Source: Chloromonas sp. AAM2 (lineage: Eukaryota > Chlorophyta > Chlorophyceae > Chlamydomonadales > Chlamydomonadaceae). From it: DNA of 47,323 bases. The position numbers were made by a program, and so were the translations under genes. Of this stretch, positions 24,242 through 35,200 are shown piece after piece; the stretch's first letter is position 1; the number at the start of each line of letters is the position of its first letter. The notes beneath the pieces were generated by a model. The model was given only the letters and a program-made list of their open reading frames with translations, was not told where the DNA came from and searched no databases. The stretch spans positions 1 to 47,323 of the forward strand of contig QAXH01005491.1 of the NCBI GenBank assembly GCA_004335635.1, read 5' to 3'.

Positions 24242-27200
24242 TTACAGCTTGTCCTCGTACTCGTTGAGTGGCATGACCTCTAGCTTGATACCCTTGCGCT
24301 TGCGGATGTCTGCCACGATGTTGTGGGCCAGAGAGCCGGCCTGCAGAGGATCCTGGTTGACAGTCTCCCAGTGGTCGAACACACACTGAGGGAAGGCCTG
24401 GCCGGAGGTAGCCGCACGGAGGGCACCAGTGAAACCGAACGACTCAATGACAGGCAGGTACGCCTTGACGTTGTACATGGGTGTACCTGGCCTCTGTGCC
24501 TCCTCGAAGACCATACCACGCTTCTGGTTCATGATGGAGTAGATGCCACCCAGAGCGCCCTCTGGTGCCTGAATCTCCACTAAGTACACTGGCTCTAGCA
24601 GGCGGGGCTGGGCAGTGAGCTGGGCGGCGTACATGCACCGACGGGCTGTGGGAATGATCTGGCCGCCACCTCTGTGGATAGCATCAGCGTGGAGCGTGAC
24701 ATCGCAGATCTCGAAGGCAATGCCACGCATGTTCTCCTCAGCCAGCACACCCTCCTTGGTGGCCCACTGCAGGGCAGCCACCACTGAGTCCTGCAGGACA
24801 GATCCAGCAAGCAGGCGAACATGTAAGACAGAAGTCAAGTACTTGGTAACACCTGATGGCTGCTGTCCAACACTGTGAGTGAGCCTAACCACGGCATCAC
24901 GCAGGTCAGCATGTTACAAAATGACTAGCCCGAGGAAGCCTGGTGCTCGTGAACTTCCTTTCCACCACTTAATAGCCAACTACTCTTGCTCGCTCACCTT
25001 GATTTCGTTCAAGTACTGGACACCCTTGGTGATGTCCACGAACAGGTTTGGACCGTTGGTGTCTGGACCGAATGCCCAAATCTTCTTGGTGTGCTCCTTG
25101 TCCCAACCGAACTCTTCGCTCAAGACCTTGGTACGAATCTTGGGGTCATCGCGAGGGCCGACCTGGGAAGACACAGCAGAAAAGCAGATGAGAATGTGAA
25201 TTTCCAGCGGCCAACCGGTGAAAAACAAGCCGTCACGTAGCACAGAACGCATGTGGCAGCTGCAGCCTGACTGTCCAAACGCTGACTCGACCTGCATTTT
25301 TCGCACGTTGTCTCTGTAGCTGCTGTGCAAGAGAAAGTAGAAAGAAGAAGAGACACTCATCACTAGTACTGACAAAACTCACAAGGCTTAGCCCTCCTGA
25401 GCTTCGCAATCAGCAAGCACAAGGCAATCACACTTTGTTACGTTGCTCACCTTGCCCTCGTCAATGGCCTCGGACAGGCCATCTTCAAGAGGCCTGGCCT
25501 GCAGGTAGATGCGGTTGTGCTTGTTGGGCGATTTGGACATGACGATGTGGTCTGAAGTGGCAGTGACGGTCTCGCGGAATGCCACGACAGGCTCAGACAC
25601 CCTGATCTCAGCGCCACCCATGAAGTCATTCTGCAAGTCGTTCAAGCAGATCTCCAAGTGCAGCTCGCCAGCACCGGCGATAATGTGCTCGCCAGTCTCC
25701 TCAATCACACACTGGACCATTGGGTCGGAGCGGGCCAGGCGCTTGAGACCCTCCACCAGCTTGGGCAGATCGGAGGCAACCTTGGGCTCCACAGCCACAC
25801 GCACGACAGGGGACACGGAGAACTTCATGGCCTGTACACGCAACACAACGGTAGATGTGTCAGCCTCTCGCTTCAGACGCTCTGGAGACGCAACACACCA
25901 GCTAGCACCTCAGTCCATGCCTTGACCCCAACAAATACGCGAGCATGCAACCTGTCCATTTGCAAAAGGTGTGCATAGTATACAAGCCAAGCCAAGCCAG
26001 GTACATGCGATCTCAGACCTTGACACTAGATGAAACAGGCTTTTCTCACCTTCAGTGGGTGAGCACCATCCTGGCCTTCGTTAGTGATGGTGGCAGTCTT
26101 GATAATGAACTGATCCAGACCGACCAGGGCCACGGTGTTACCGCATGGCACGTCCTCGACGGCCTCCTGCTTGCGGCCCATGCACAGCACTGTGCGCTGC
26201 ACAGCCTTGATGAACAGGTCCTTCTTCTCGCCTGCAACACATCAAGAGTCATAGTGTGACGGACAGAAAGCAACAAACAACATCCACCCCTGGCCTACCT
26301 GAGAAAGAACCGACTGTTCTGGTCAGACAGCTCTTCAAATGGACCAGATGAAGGGCTTGGCGGACTTGCCAGGCTGTGAACGCGTTCAACTTGCACACTC
26401 CAATCCAGCAAGTCCACGCCAGAACATGACCAAACCTGCGCACCTGGCACATAGTTGGGGCCCATAATGCGGACCTTGGACCCGGTGGCCACCTTGCCGG
26501 AGAACACGCGGCCAAAGGCAAAGAAGCGACCCTTGTCGTTGGTGGGAATCATCTTGGAGATATAGATCATCAGAGGACCATCGGCATCGCAGTTGCGGAC
26601 AGCAGTGGCGTAGATGTCGTCCAGAGGCCCCTCGTAAAGGGTGTCCACACGGTACTTCTGGGCCTGTGTGTCACACACAAATCAAGGATGGTCAGGACAC
26701 ACCATAGGTTTTCCACACCCACACCACCAGCCAAGCAGTCGGTGCCTGCTAGTGTCGTCCATGTCAGGATAGGCATGGCAACACAGCACCGGGGGAACCA
26801 ACGCATCACCATGCATTAAATATCGCCTGTGCTGCTCTCGGGTCTGCATCCATTGCTCCTGCCGTCTTATACTGTCAATGTACACATGTCCCATTCTTCA
26901 ACCGTAACTGCTGTCATCTGTGTTTTACCTTGGCGGGTGAAGGCAAGTGGTACACAATCATCTCCAGGAGCGCCTCGTTGGCAGGCAGCCAGTGCTGCAT
27001 GATGCGCTTCATCAGGGGCTTGGCGGTCAGCTCCTTGTCCTCGCTCTTCAGCTTTTGCAGCACGTTCAGCTTCTCAAGCATGGGGAACAGCTTGTCCTTC
27101 TTGTCTTGCATGGCCAGCTCAATAACCTGAGCATGTAACAAGACAGTGAAGCTCAAAACACAGGAGGTCAGGTCCACGGCTGAGACGCGCACGGCCAGAA

Positions 27201-29060
27201 CTGCTTTTATGTCGCACCAAGGACGCTGGGCATATTGCCTGTAAATCAGTGGACGGATCGTGCTTGCATCACCGAAGGCCATCTGGAACTGGTGAAGGCT
27301 GTGAATACTTCCATACTGAATACAATGCATCAAACAGTAATTAACTTCCTCGGTTGCCACTGTAAACATTGCTGCATGTAGCTGAAACATTTCACACCTG
27401 CTTGATTGGGTCGTAGCAGAACTGGACGAAACCACGCTTGCAGGTCTTGGAGTCAGTCTGAGAGGTGGTCCACTTCTTGGTGGCTGGATCGAAGAAGTTG
27501 TTGCCCCACAGCTTGGTGATCATGCGTGCCTCGTCAATGCCGAACTTGGCAGCATACATCTGGGCGAAAGTGGTGAGCGTGAAAGCCCAGCCGTGCAGAC
27601 CAGCAGAGAAGGACACGGTACCCTTGTCTGGGTACACCTGCACAACAACAACAAGTTGCGGAGTGGTGCTCTCTAGGTAAACTCCTGCCTCACTGCGCTG
27701 CCGCTATGCCAAGACGTACTGGTTAAGATGTGCTGTAAGCAATCCAGTGTTTGCTCACAAGGCGCCATCCCAGTATCATGCGCGTGAAAACTCTCACTCA
27801 ACGCAAAACAAACCCTGACACACTGGTATCCTCATGCTCTCCTCCACAAACTCCATGCACTGTGCCCCGTGCACTGTCCGCATGCATTCTTACCTGCAGG
27901 TCACCCATGGCTTCGTCCTGATAGGTGGCCATCAGCACGTTGGCGTTCTCAATCACACGCAGGAAGCCCTGGTAGGACTCCTCGCCATCAGCCTGGAGCT
28001 CCAGGAAGCAGCGATCCATCTTGTTCACGGTCAGCACTGGACGAATGCGCTCACCCAGAGCCTGGCGCAGCACGGTCTCTGTCTGCACGCACACACCCTC
28101 AATGCAGTCCACCACCACCAGAGCGCCGTCAGTAATGCGCAGGGCAGCTGTGACCTCAGATGAGAAGTCAACGTGACCTGGGGAATCAATCAGGTTGACC
28201 AGGTAATCGTTGCCCTGGCGTTCGCCCGAGAAGCCCTTCAGGTCGGCATCAGTCATCTGGTAGTACAGCGAGATACCAGTGGACTTGATGGTGATACCAC
28301 GCTCTTGCTCGTCCGCGCGCGTGTCAGTAAGACGTGCATCACCAGCCTGCACAGATGCAGGGATCGAACAGAGTCAGCCAAACTCGCGACACACAGACTA
28401 CATCAGACTGGCGCTGCTCTAGAAAAGACTGGTTGGGCCACGGAAATCCACCAGAAAGCCGGATCCATGCATATGCTTGCAAGAGATCCTGGGTGTCGAT
28501 GCCACGTATGCGGACCCTACCTGCTCCACCGCCATAATACCGGCGGCAGCCACGAGAGAATCCGTAAGAGTGGACTTGCCTGCGAATAGAACAGGAATGG
28601 TGGACAGTGCATCACTGTGTTGCTGCAACTCAGCAGTACAAAGGGCTGCAGCCGACACCTTCTCAAGCAGGCTGCAGCACGTACCGTGGTCGACATGGGC
28701 AATCACAGAGATGTTACGGATGTTGTGCTTCTTGTCCATCAGAGAACGGATCTGCAGGCACGTCAAAGCATCATCAAGTTGGCTCCTCGCTCCACGCTGG
28801 TCTGACGCTCACATCGACCATCTCTCTGGCCGGCAGGACACCTACCTCATCGATGGTGAACTTCACCTGCGAGCAAGGGGCAGACAGGGCAGAGGCATGG
28901 CAGCCAAGTTAGTGCGTTTCATGGGATCTGGCTTCCTACCTAGGCGTGTGCCGGCATCCCGAGCTGTGATCCGCACTAGCCCAAGCACAAAACCATCAAT
29001 GCTGGCGCTAAAAGGGACTGCAGTGATGCTTCGGCTGGAAGACGGCGGGCAACGCACCAT
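24242..29060 (-). CDS. EEF2: Translation elongation factor 2 (EF-2)
   Basis: EF-2 is the cytosolic GTPase that drives ribosomal translocation. Twelve exons join in phase to 845 residues, the normal family length: 29060-29058, 28866-28846, 28751-28685, 28579-28521, 28346-27894, 27637-27398, 27126-26929, 26663-26444, 26231-26050, 25831-25451, 25162-24998 and 24790-24242. Motifs are intact: P-loop AHVDHGKST at 26-34, DSPGH at 104-108, NKMD at 158-161, and the diphthamide histidine at 702 in DAIHRGGGQ. Thr57 in RLTDTR matches the yeast and animal EF-2 kinase target. The C terminus is NEYEDKL. Exon 1 carries only the ATG, spliced at ATG|GTGCGT, and exon 2 is a 21-nt microexon (VKFTIDE). This start restores the conserved family N terminus. 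Confidence 0.98.
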
Positions 29061-29763
29061 TTTTGTCCCGGGGTCGGCGCCGCAGCGTTAGCTGCACGCA
29101 AGGGCCCGGCGGGCTATAGAACGGCTGATGTAGCCGTATCGCCTCTTCAAGAGGTAGGTAAAGAGAGAAGAAGTGGGGAGGAGGAGGAACAAAGCAACCC
29201 GCAGGGAAAACCGGTAACGGGCGTGCAAACTGCACATAAAGATCCGCGCACTTGCACATGTGCCAGATGTGCTTGGCCCAGTGTTTTTGATGATTATGAT
29301 GGCTCCACTCGTCGATCAGCAGCTGATTGTTGTCTCTCAGCTGCTGGTGCCATTCCAGGTGTTGTTGTTTAATCAGACGCTGTATGTGTGCTACACATGC
29401 TGTAGGAGCTGGAGCTGCAGTAGGTGTGCCTGCTGTAGGAACTGCAGGAGTGCATTGCCACTGCACATACCGGAGGCTCACGCTTGAGACACAGACAGGC
29501 ACATCAATGGCATAGTTACTTTTGTCATGAACGAAGAAATGTTCATGCCTCTCTTTTTGCCCGTGAGCTTTTCCCATTCTCTCTTGCAAACCTCATCAGC
29601 TTTACCGCACCTACCTTTCACACACGAGCTAGGTATGCTTACAATGAATTGAGCGTGTAAACGTGTTTGAGCGCATGTCGCACGCATGAGCACGGGTGAC
29701 GGTTTGCATTTGCAGGTGTCCTGGTGTGCTTGAGACAGCACTGAGACAGGGTATTTTGATTTT

Positions 29764-29777
29764 CAGTTCTGGGACAG
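29764..29777 (+). repeat. Intergenic motif, partial copy
   Basis: CAGTTCTGGGACAG, a 3' partial match to the intergenic motif, 64 nt before the full copy at 29828. Confidence 0.5.
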
Positions 29778-29827
29778 CTGCTCAAGGTTCGTGTTCGAAT
29801 TACAAACAACGGGGCACAAACAATGAA

Positions 29828-29847
29828 GTTTGCCAGTTCTGGGACAA
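29828..29847 (+). repeat. Intergenic motif, copy 4 (full)
   Basis: GTTTGCCAGTTCTGGGACAA, identical over 20 nt to the minus-strand copy at 6497-6516. Confidence 0.75.
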
Positions 29848-30980
29848 CTGGTTTTGTCCCAGTGATGAGGTTTTTGATTTGAGGGAAAGCAGTGTCTTTT
29901 TGGTGTCGGAACTCGCAGCATGATGACCAACACGATGGAAGTCACCGATGTTTGCTTGAGAGTGGTTGCTGTCTCACCATGATCACCCCTTGATGATGCG
30001 GCCATTGTTAGGCGAATGACAGGTGCGATTTTACCAGGTAGGAGAATGAGGGTATTCCATGAGTCTGCAACGCCTTGAGCCGCTACAGTGCACACGAATG
30101 TTCAACGTGCAATTTGTCGTGTGCGCGCTGCTTCGCAAGGTGGGGGAGCACACCACAAGCACGTCAACGCAAACTGCTTTACTGTGCACCTCATGACTGT
30201 AGCCTGAAACTTGGATCAATTATATCATAGCATATCAGTAGCAACACTGTTTCAGCACTAGCTTTGGTTCTTCTATGGAAGCACAGCAAGAAAACCAAAA
30301 CGAATGTACTTTGCAACGGCGCGTGTTAACTGCTGCCATGGGCAGTTCATTTCGACGAGTTGATGACGTGATGACGCCAACCAAGCAAGTTGCCTAATGT
30401 AGTGCAGTCATATGTTGACCTCTGATGATTTTGGCAGAGCATCATAACCAGCTTATATGTACGCTGCTGACCTTTGTGACATTTGGCAATCCATTCACAG
30501 ACAACTCGGGCGATCTCTATGCATTGATGACAATTTCACCCAGGATTTGATTTTATTGTTTTTGCTAACGGGGTGCTTATGAAGGTATCCCATGGGCGCC
30601 CACCACGAAGGCCTCATCAGCTCTTGCTATCCCGGTGGAATTCCCCTTTGCATGCGTGTAGCAATTGGTGCAATTTAAGTCAATCTTGAGCCATTTACGT
30701 GGACGTGCTTGTGGTGTGCACTCCCACCTTGTAAAAGGCTTTTGAGTATGAATCAAATCCTACGTTGTATTCATACTGATTGATAGGCGCAGTATTCTAG
30801 ACTACGAATCCGATGTACGCCCTGCAAAGTTTGACTCCCGGCAACGGTATCTCAGGTCACTTTCGTATTACACAGGCTGGCGCTTATGCAGCCATCAAAC
30901 CTATGAAAAGTGAAATGATTTTCTTGGGAGCATGAGTTAGGATGCTCCTGACAATCCCTAGATAGGGTACAGCTTGACAA

Positions 30981-31034
30981 TGTCAGGAGCAGCTGTGCAA
31001 GGCCAACCTGCTTCCCGCGCTCCACAGCATGTAT
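30981..31034 (+). repeat. Local repeat pair, left copy
   Basis: Shares TGTCAGG, AGCAGCTG, a CCAACCT core, TTCCCGCGCTCCA and AGCATGT in the same order with 31749-31812. Between the copies lies the interrupted dispersed repeat. In the minus-strand frame both encode a similar VERGKQVGLAQLL-like stretch, so they may derive from one repeated coding unit of an element. Confidence 0.6.
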
Positions 31035-31069
31035 ATGCAGCAGCCAGCAGCACATGGTCAAGGAGGCCC

Positions 31070-31130
31070 AGAGGAGGCGGGCGAGCCATTCCTGCGGCCG
31101 GTCCGAGAGCAGGCGGCCGAGCCATTCCTC
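31070..31130. repeat. 36-bp tandem repeat within the element
   Basis: Two copies of a unit of about 36 bp containing GGCG(G/C)(C/G)CGAGCCATTCCT. On the minus strand they read EEWLGRLLSDRP then QEWLARLLWASL, a Leu-rich periodic stretch. Confidence 0.5.
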
Positions 31131-31161
31131 ATCCAGGTGGAGTGTCAGGCCAACCTCCACT

Positions 31162-31567
31162 CCTGCCACTCTCCATCTAGGTGGACCACAGTTGATTCAC
31201 CCAAGCTCCTCCTCAAAACACAGCAGCAGCTGCGAGCAGATGCTACTCAAGTGGGTCCAGTGATCGGTTTGCTTCATGCAAGCCAAGGGAGGGGGCGACG
31301 TAGGTTTGCCCCAGGGTTGGCCAAGGTTGTCAATGTCAGAATAAGTCCTGTTCCAAATAGCCTGAACTACGTACTAAGTAGGCAGCAGTTTGGAAGTAGT
31401 CCTCCTACGTTGAATTATTTGACTACACAATACAAATGGCCCAATACACACTGATAACTAAGAACCCAGAGCTGCTCCAAAACTCTCTGCCACCAGCACA
31501 TGCACCCTTGCACTGGTTTGTTTGCTGTTGCAGGAAGTGGACCACATGCTGGGCTGAGCCATGCCAG
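31162..31567 (+). repeat. Dispersed repeat, copy 2, interrupted by about 284 bp
   Basis: The two blocks match the minus strand of 345-468 but are separated here by 31202-31485. Either this copy gained an insertion or copy 1 suffered a deletion. Confidence 0.7.
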
Positions 31568-31696
31568 CACAACAACGAGCCATGCCGGCACATTACGGGG
31601 AGCATCGTCCGAACCTGCTGGCAACAAGGTCTGCTAGCAGTTGTTCGGAGATGGGTTCTCGGGTGTGACCTTCACTAGGCGGCATGCGTCTAGTGC

Positions 31697-31737
31697 CCAA
31701 TGAAGGGCTGTGGCATAGAGGGCTTGGCTGCCTTTCT
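31697..31737 (-). repeat. Short repeat shared with 42432-42469
   Basis: Minus-strand AGAAAGGCAGCCAAGCCC and the following nucleotides match plus-strand sequence near 42.43 kb with few changes. Both encode RKAAKP in one frame. It indicates a third site of the same element family. Confidence 0.55.
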
Positions 31738-31748
31738 AAGGAGAGCCA

Positions 31749-31812
31749 TGTCAGGCAGCAGCTGACACAACTGTGCAACGCCAACCTTCTTCCCGCGCTC
31801 CAAAGCATGTCC
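31749..31812 (+). repeat. Local repeat pair, right copy
   Basis: Imperfect direct repeat of 30981-31034, with the same orientation and order of blocks. Confidence 0.6.
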
Positions 31813-32246
31813 ATCCCCTTTGCCCTTATGTGGGCCTTGAAAAGGATTCGCTTGAAATAGATGCAGCATGTATGCTGCCATGAGCTGATCTCTGACTGCC
31901 GTGTGACAATGCTGAAAGACATCATGGTCTTGGCTTCACCCTTCGGTGTTGTTGAATTTCATGGCCTTGTCGTCACCCTGACTATGTGCTCAACATCCTG
32001 CTGCAAAAACTGTGCATCCGTAATCCAGTCCCGCTGCACACACACTGAAGGAGGGGTACTCTGCAGAAGTATGGAACTCGTCTAGGAATATTCCTGTACG
32101 TGTGTGCTGTATGGGACTCTACACAAACTCATACTCAGTGGGCTGTAAATAGCGGTCGGAGAACTCACAGAGTGGTGCATAAAAAAAAGTGGTGCGGTCA
32201 AGAGGAAAAACCGCATCACATTACTGGGCAATGATTTTGAGCATGC

Positions 32247-35200
32247 TCAGGGCCAGTCCTCCATGTGCACTGCCAGCACATCCAGCTGCAGTATTTCCAC
32301 GCGCACTGGAGGCTCGCCCGGGCCCGCCAGCAGGTCAGCCACGCTAGGACACGTGCGTCCAAAGTCACCGTGGCAAAACTCCTGCAAGCAGAGGCGGGCG
32401 AACAGACATGTTGCAGTGGTGCTCTTTCCCCTGTGCGTATACATGCATCACCTGTGTCCCAGGCTGAGACCGATGTTCGTATGCATCCCCAGTGTCACGC
32501 ATATACTTTGTTAAGGAGAGAACCGTAAGTGGAGATTCCAATAGTCCCACCCATTGCCAGTCAGTGCGCTGTGGCCAGCGTTCTTCCATCCTTCCCTGCT
32601 TTTCCATGCATCCCCTGCTCCCCTCGCTGCACCGACAGCGCTCCTGAGGATCTGATTACTGAACAACAACACCAACCGTCCCTTCCGCCCCTTTCTCCCC
32701 ACCTTAATGTACGTTCCTGCCTGTGTGCGCAGCTTCAGTGTGAAGTAGTGAGGCCTGCCCTCCAGCACAGTGACATCCTCCACGCTCACGTGCTTTCCGC
32801 GCACCTGGCCGGCGAACGCAAGACATCCGTGAGCAACGTGTGTCACGGCAATGGAGCAGTACAGTGGTGAGAGTTGGGTTATCAAGAAAAGCACAGACAA
32901 AACATCAGGCTTGTCCAGCCACACCGTCGCTCCGTTGACTGGCCCTTTCTTCCCCGGTGCTCAGGATCAAGCCCTCCTCCAACACCTCTGACCACAGATG
33001 GTTTGGCTTGCACAGTGTCAAGTGCACTCAACCTGACCTACGAAAACACATACCACTTGAAACTGGGTTCACACACATCAGGCTGCTAGGCAAAACACCA
33101 GGGTTGTCCTCTCCCATTCCAAGCCACGCTGCCGCTCACGCCCCCAGGCGCAGGTGCGCCGCACCTTTGGAGCTCTCCGGTGCAGCACCCTCACGGGCGT
33201 GTCCTGGTTTACCACCAGCTGCTGCACCGCCCTGAGCCGCGCTATGTGTGACTCACTGAGCGCCTGACTGCACCAACACAGCGCCTGCAGACACACAACA
33301 ACAAGAGGCAAAAGTATCAAAGGCTGACTCTCTTCAGAGAATATGGTAGCTGGAAGGAGAGGCTCTGAGATGCCAAGTTATTCAGCAGCCACTGCAGCTG
33401 TGTCTTGTGTCAACCATGGCAGTCATAATTGTGGTGCTCATGGCAGCTGGTGTAGAATGTCATGTAAATGTCATTCAAAGCAAAAGTTAGGAAGAGATTG
33501 GGTAGCAGGCTATTCTTGTACGTTGCATACGCCTTGCACGCCTGCCTCAGTCATCACCTGGTACGTCTTCTCCTTGGTCTCCTCGGCTTCCTTGATCTTA
33601 TCCACTGCTTGCTTCGTGCACGGCCTGAGGTACCGCACCTGGGCACCTCTGCAAGTCAAGGTAAACACAACACCTGATCAGTCTTGGCACAATGTTACCA
33701 TGCATGGCTGCAGCATGGCCCCTGCACTGTCAGTTGTACTGCAACCCACGTGCCATGTATGGCATGCAGACAAACGCAAAATGCTCTGTGTATGCATCAT
33801 GCCATGTTACGGATGCAAACAGGTTGAATCCAAAGTTGCAGTGTGCTCAGACTTTACGTCACACCTAGGGAGGCGAGGTTCCCAATTCTACCCTGATGTT
33901 CACACATCGGTTACCCAGGTACTAGTAGTAGGGTCAGCGCAACCGGGCCCACTGCCCATTTCAAACGACCCACTCAGGACCCACTCAGGATCCAATTAGG
34001 GGCTACACTGAAGTGTAGAAGCACTCAGCCTACTGAAGAGACCTTGAGGCAATGCAACACATGAGACTGACAAGAGACTTTGAGTGAAGACCCAACAGCA
34101 TACTTGCCCCCCAGTGCACCACTCACGATCCCTGTTCCCTCAGTCGCTCCTCTACCGCCCTCAGGTCGTGCTCCGGGGGGTGGTCGCGCTGCGCCTGGCT
34201 GACCTCTATCACAAAGGGTCGGCCCTCGCCCAGCATGCGCACGTCTGCGTCCTCGCGCCCACCTGTGTGATTGTGTGATTGTGTGATTGTGTGTGTGTGC
34301 GTGTGTGTGTGTGTGTGTGTGTGAAGCAGATTCACTTTCAGGCCATGGACGGGTTCCCTTTGTGCTAGGGTGACTATCTGGATACAAACAGTGGCACAGC
34401 CAGTTTAATCTTCTGTGGTATTCGTTCAGTGTGCCCTGGCTGTAAGCCTCCTGCCAGCATCTGCATCCAACCCGGGCAGGAGCAGTAACATATAGTTGTG
34501 CTGACAGCATATATGTGTATGCAGCTGTACATGTGGCTGTAGACGTCAGTCTAGTGTCCCATCATGATCCTGAGTGCTGCGCTGACCCCTGCGCCGACCC
34601 CTGCGCTGACCCCTGCGCTGACCTGAGATGAACTTGGTTGTCTTTGCCCCGTAGAGCTCGAGCAGCTGCTCCGCTATGTGCTCTGCCAGCGACACCCCCC
34701 CAATGCGCAGGCCCGTACGCGGGTCGCACCACTGCGTCTGGGGCATGTTGCGCCGCAGCTTAAGGTACCTGCAGGACGGGAAAATCAGAAGGAAGAAGAA
34801 CAACCCATTCAGAGTTACGTCCAGGTTTAGCTTTCAGCCAGGGTGGTGCACACTGGCCGGGAGGTCTCACAGGCCCAGAAATGCCCAGACGCAGGTAAGG
34901 CTCGATAGGTACAAGGCAGCAAAGTGCTGTGGCTCAAACAGCCCTCCTCATTTCCCAACCTTGATACCATGCCAGTTGCAACACCGCAGGCATACCTGGC
35001 TTCCATCGTTTCCATGTGCAAAGTTATGCTTTGTGATGCGCTTCATGATGCTGATGCTGACACTGACGTTGGTGATGTGATTATGAATTTTCACACCATG
35101 CGATGCTGCGAGTCAAACTGCAAGTGTAATACATGATGACGACCCCACGCCAGCACTGACCTGCCAGCTAGCATGAGCGGCGGGCGATGTACACTGACTG

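Larger units (their letters stand above)
29061..32246. other. Gene-poor block with decayed repeats, upstream of EF2 and downstream of PUS10
   Basis: The right-hand flank of EF2 (about 29061-29300) should hold its 5' leader and promoter. The rest has no supported gene. It carries two intergenic-motif copies near 29.8 kb, an internal repeat pair at 30981-31034 and 31749-31812, and the interrupted copy of a dispersed repeat at 31162-31567. Together these suggest relics of transposable elements. Confidence 0.6.

Noticed and set aside
29008..29589. 193-codon minus-strand frame upstream of EF2
   Set aside because: It covers the EF2 leader and runs past the EF2 start in another frame. The composition (His/Trp/Cys-rich) is unlike a real protein and no splice context supports it.
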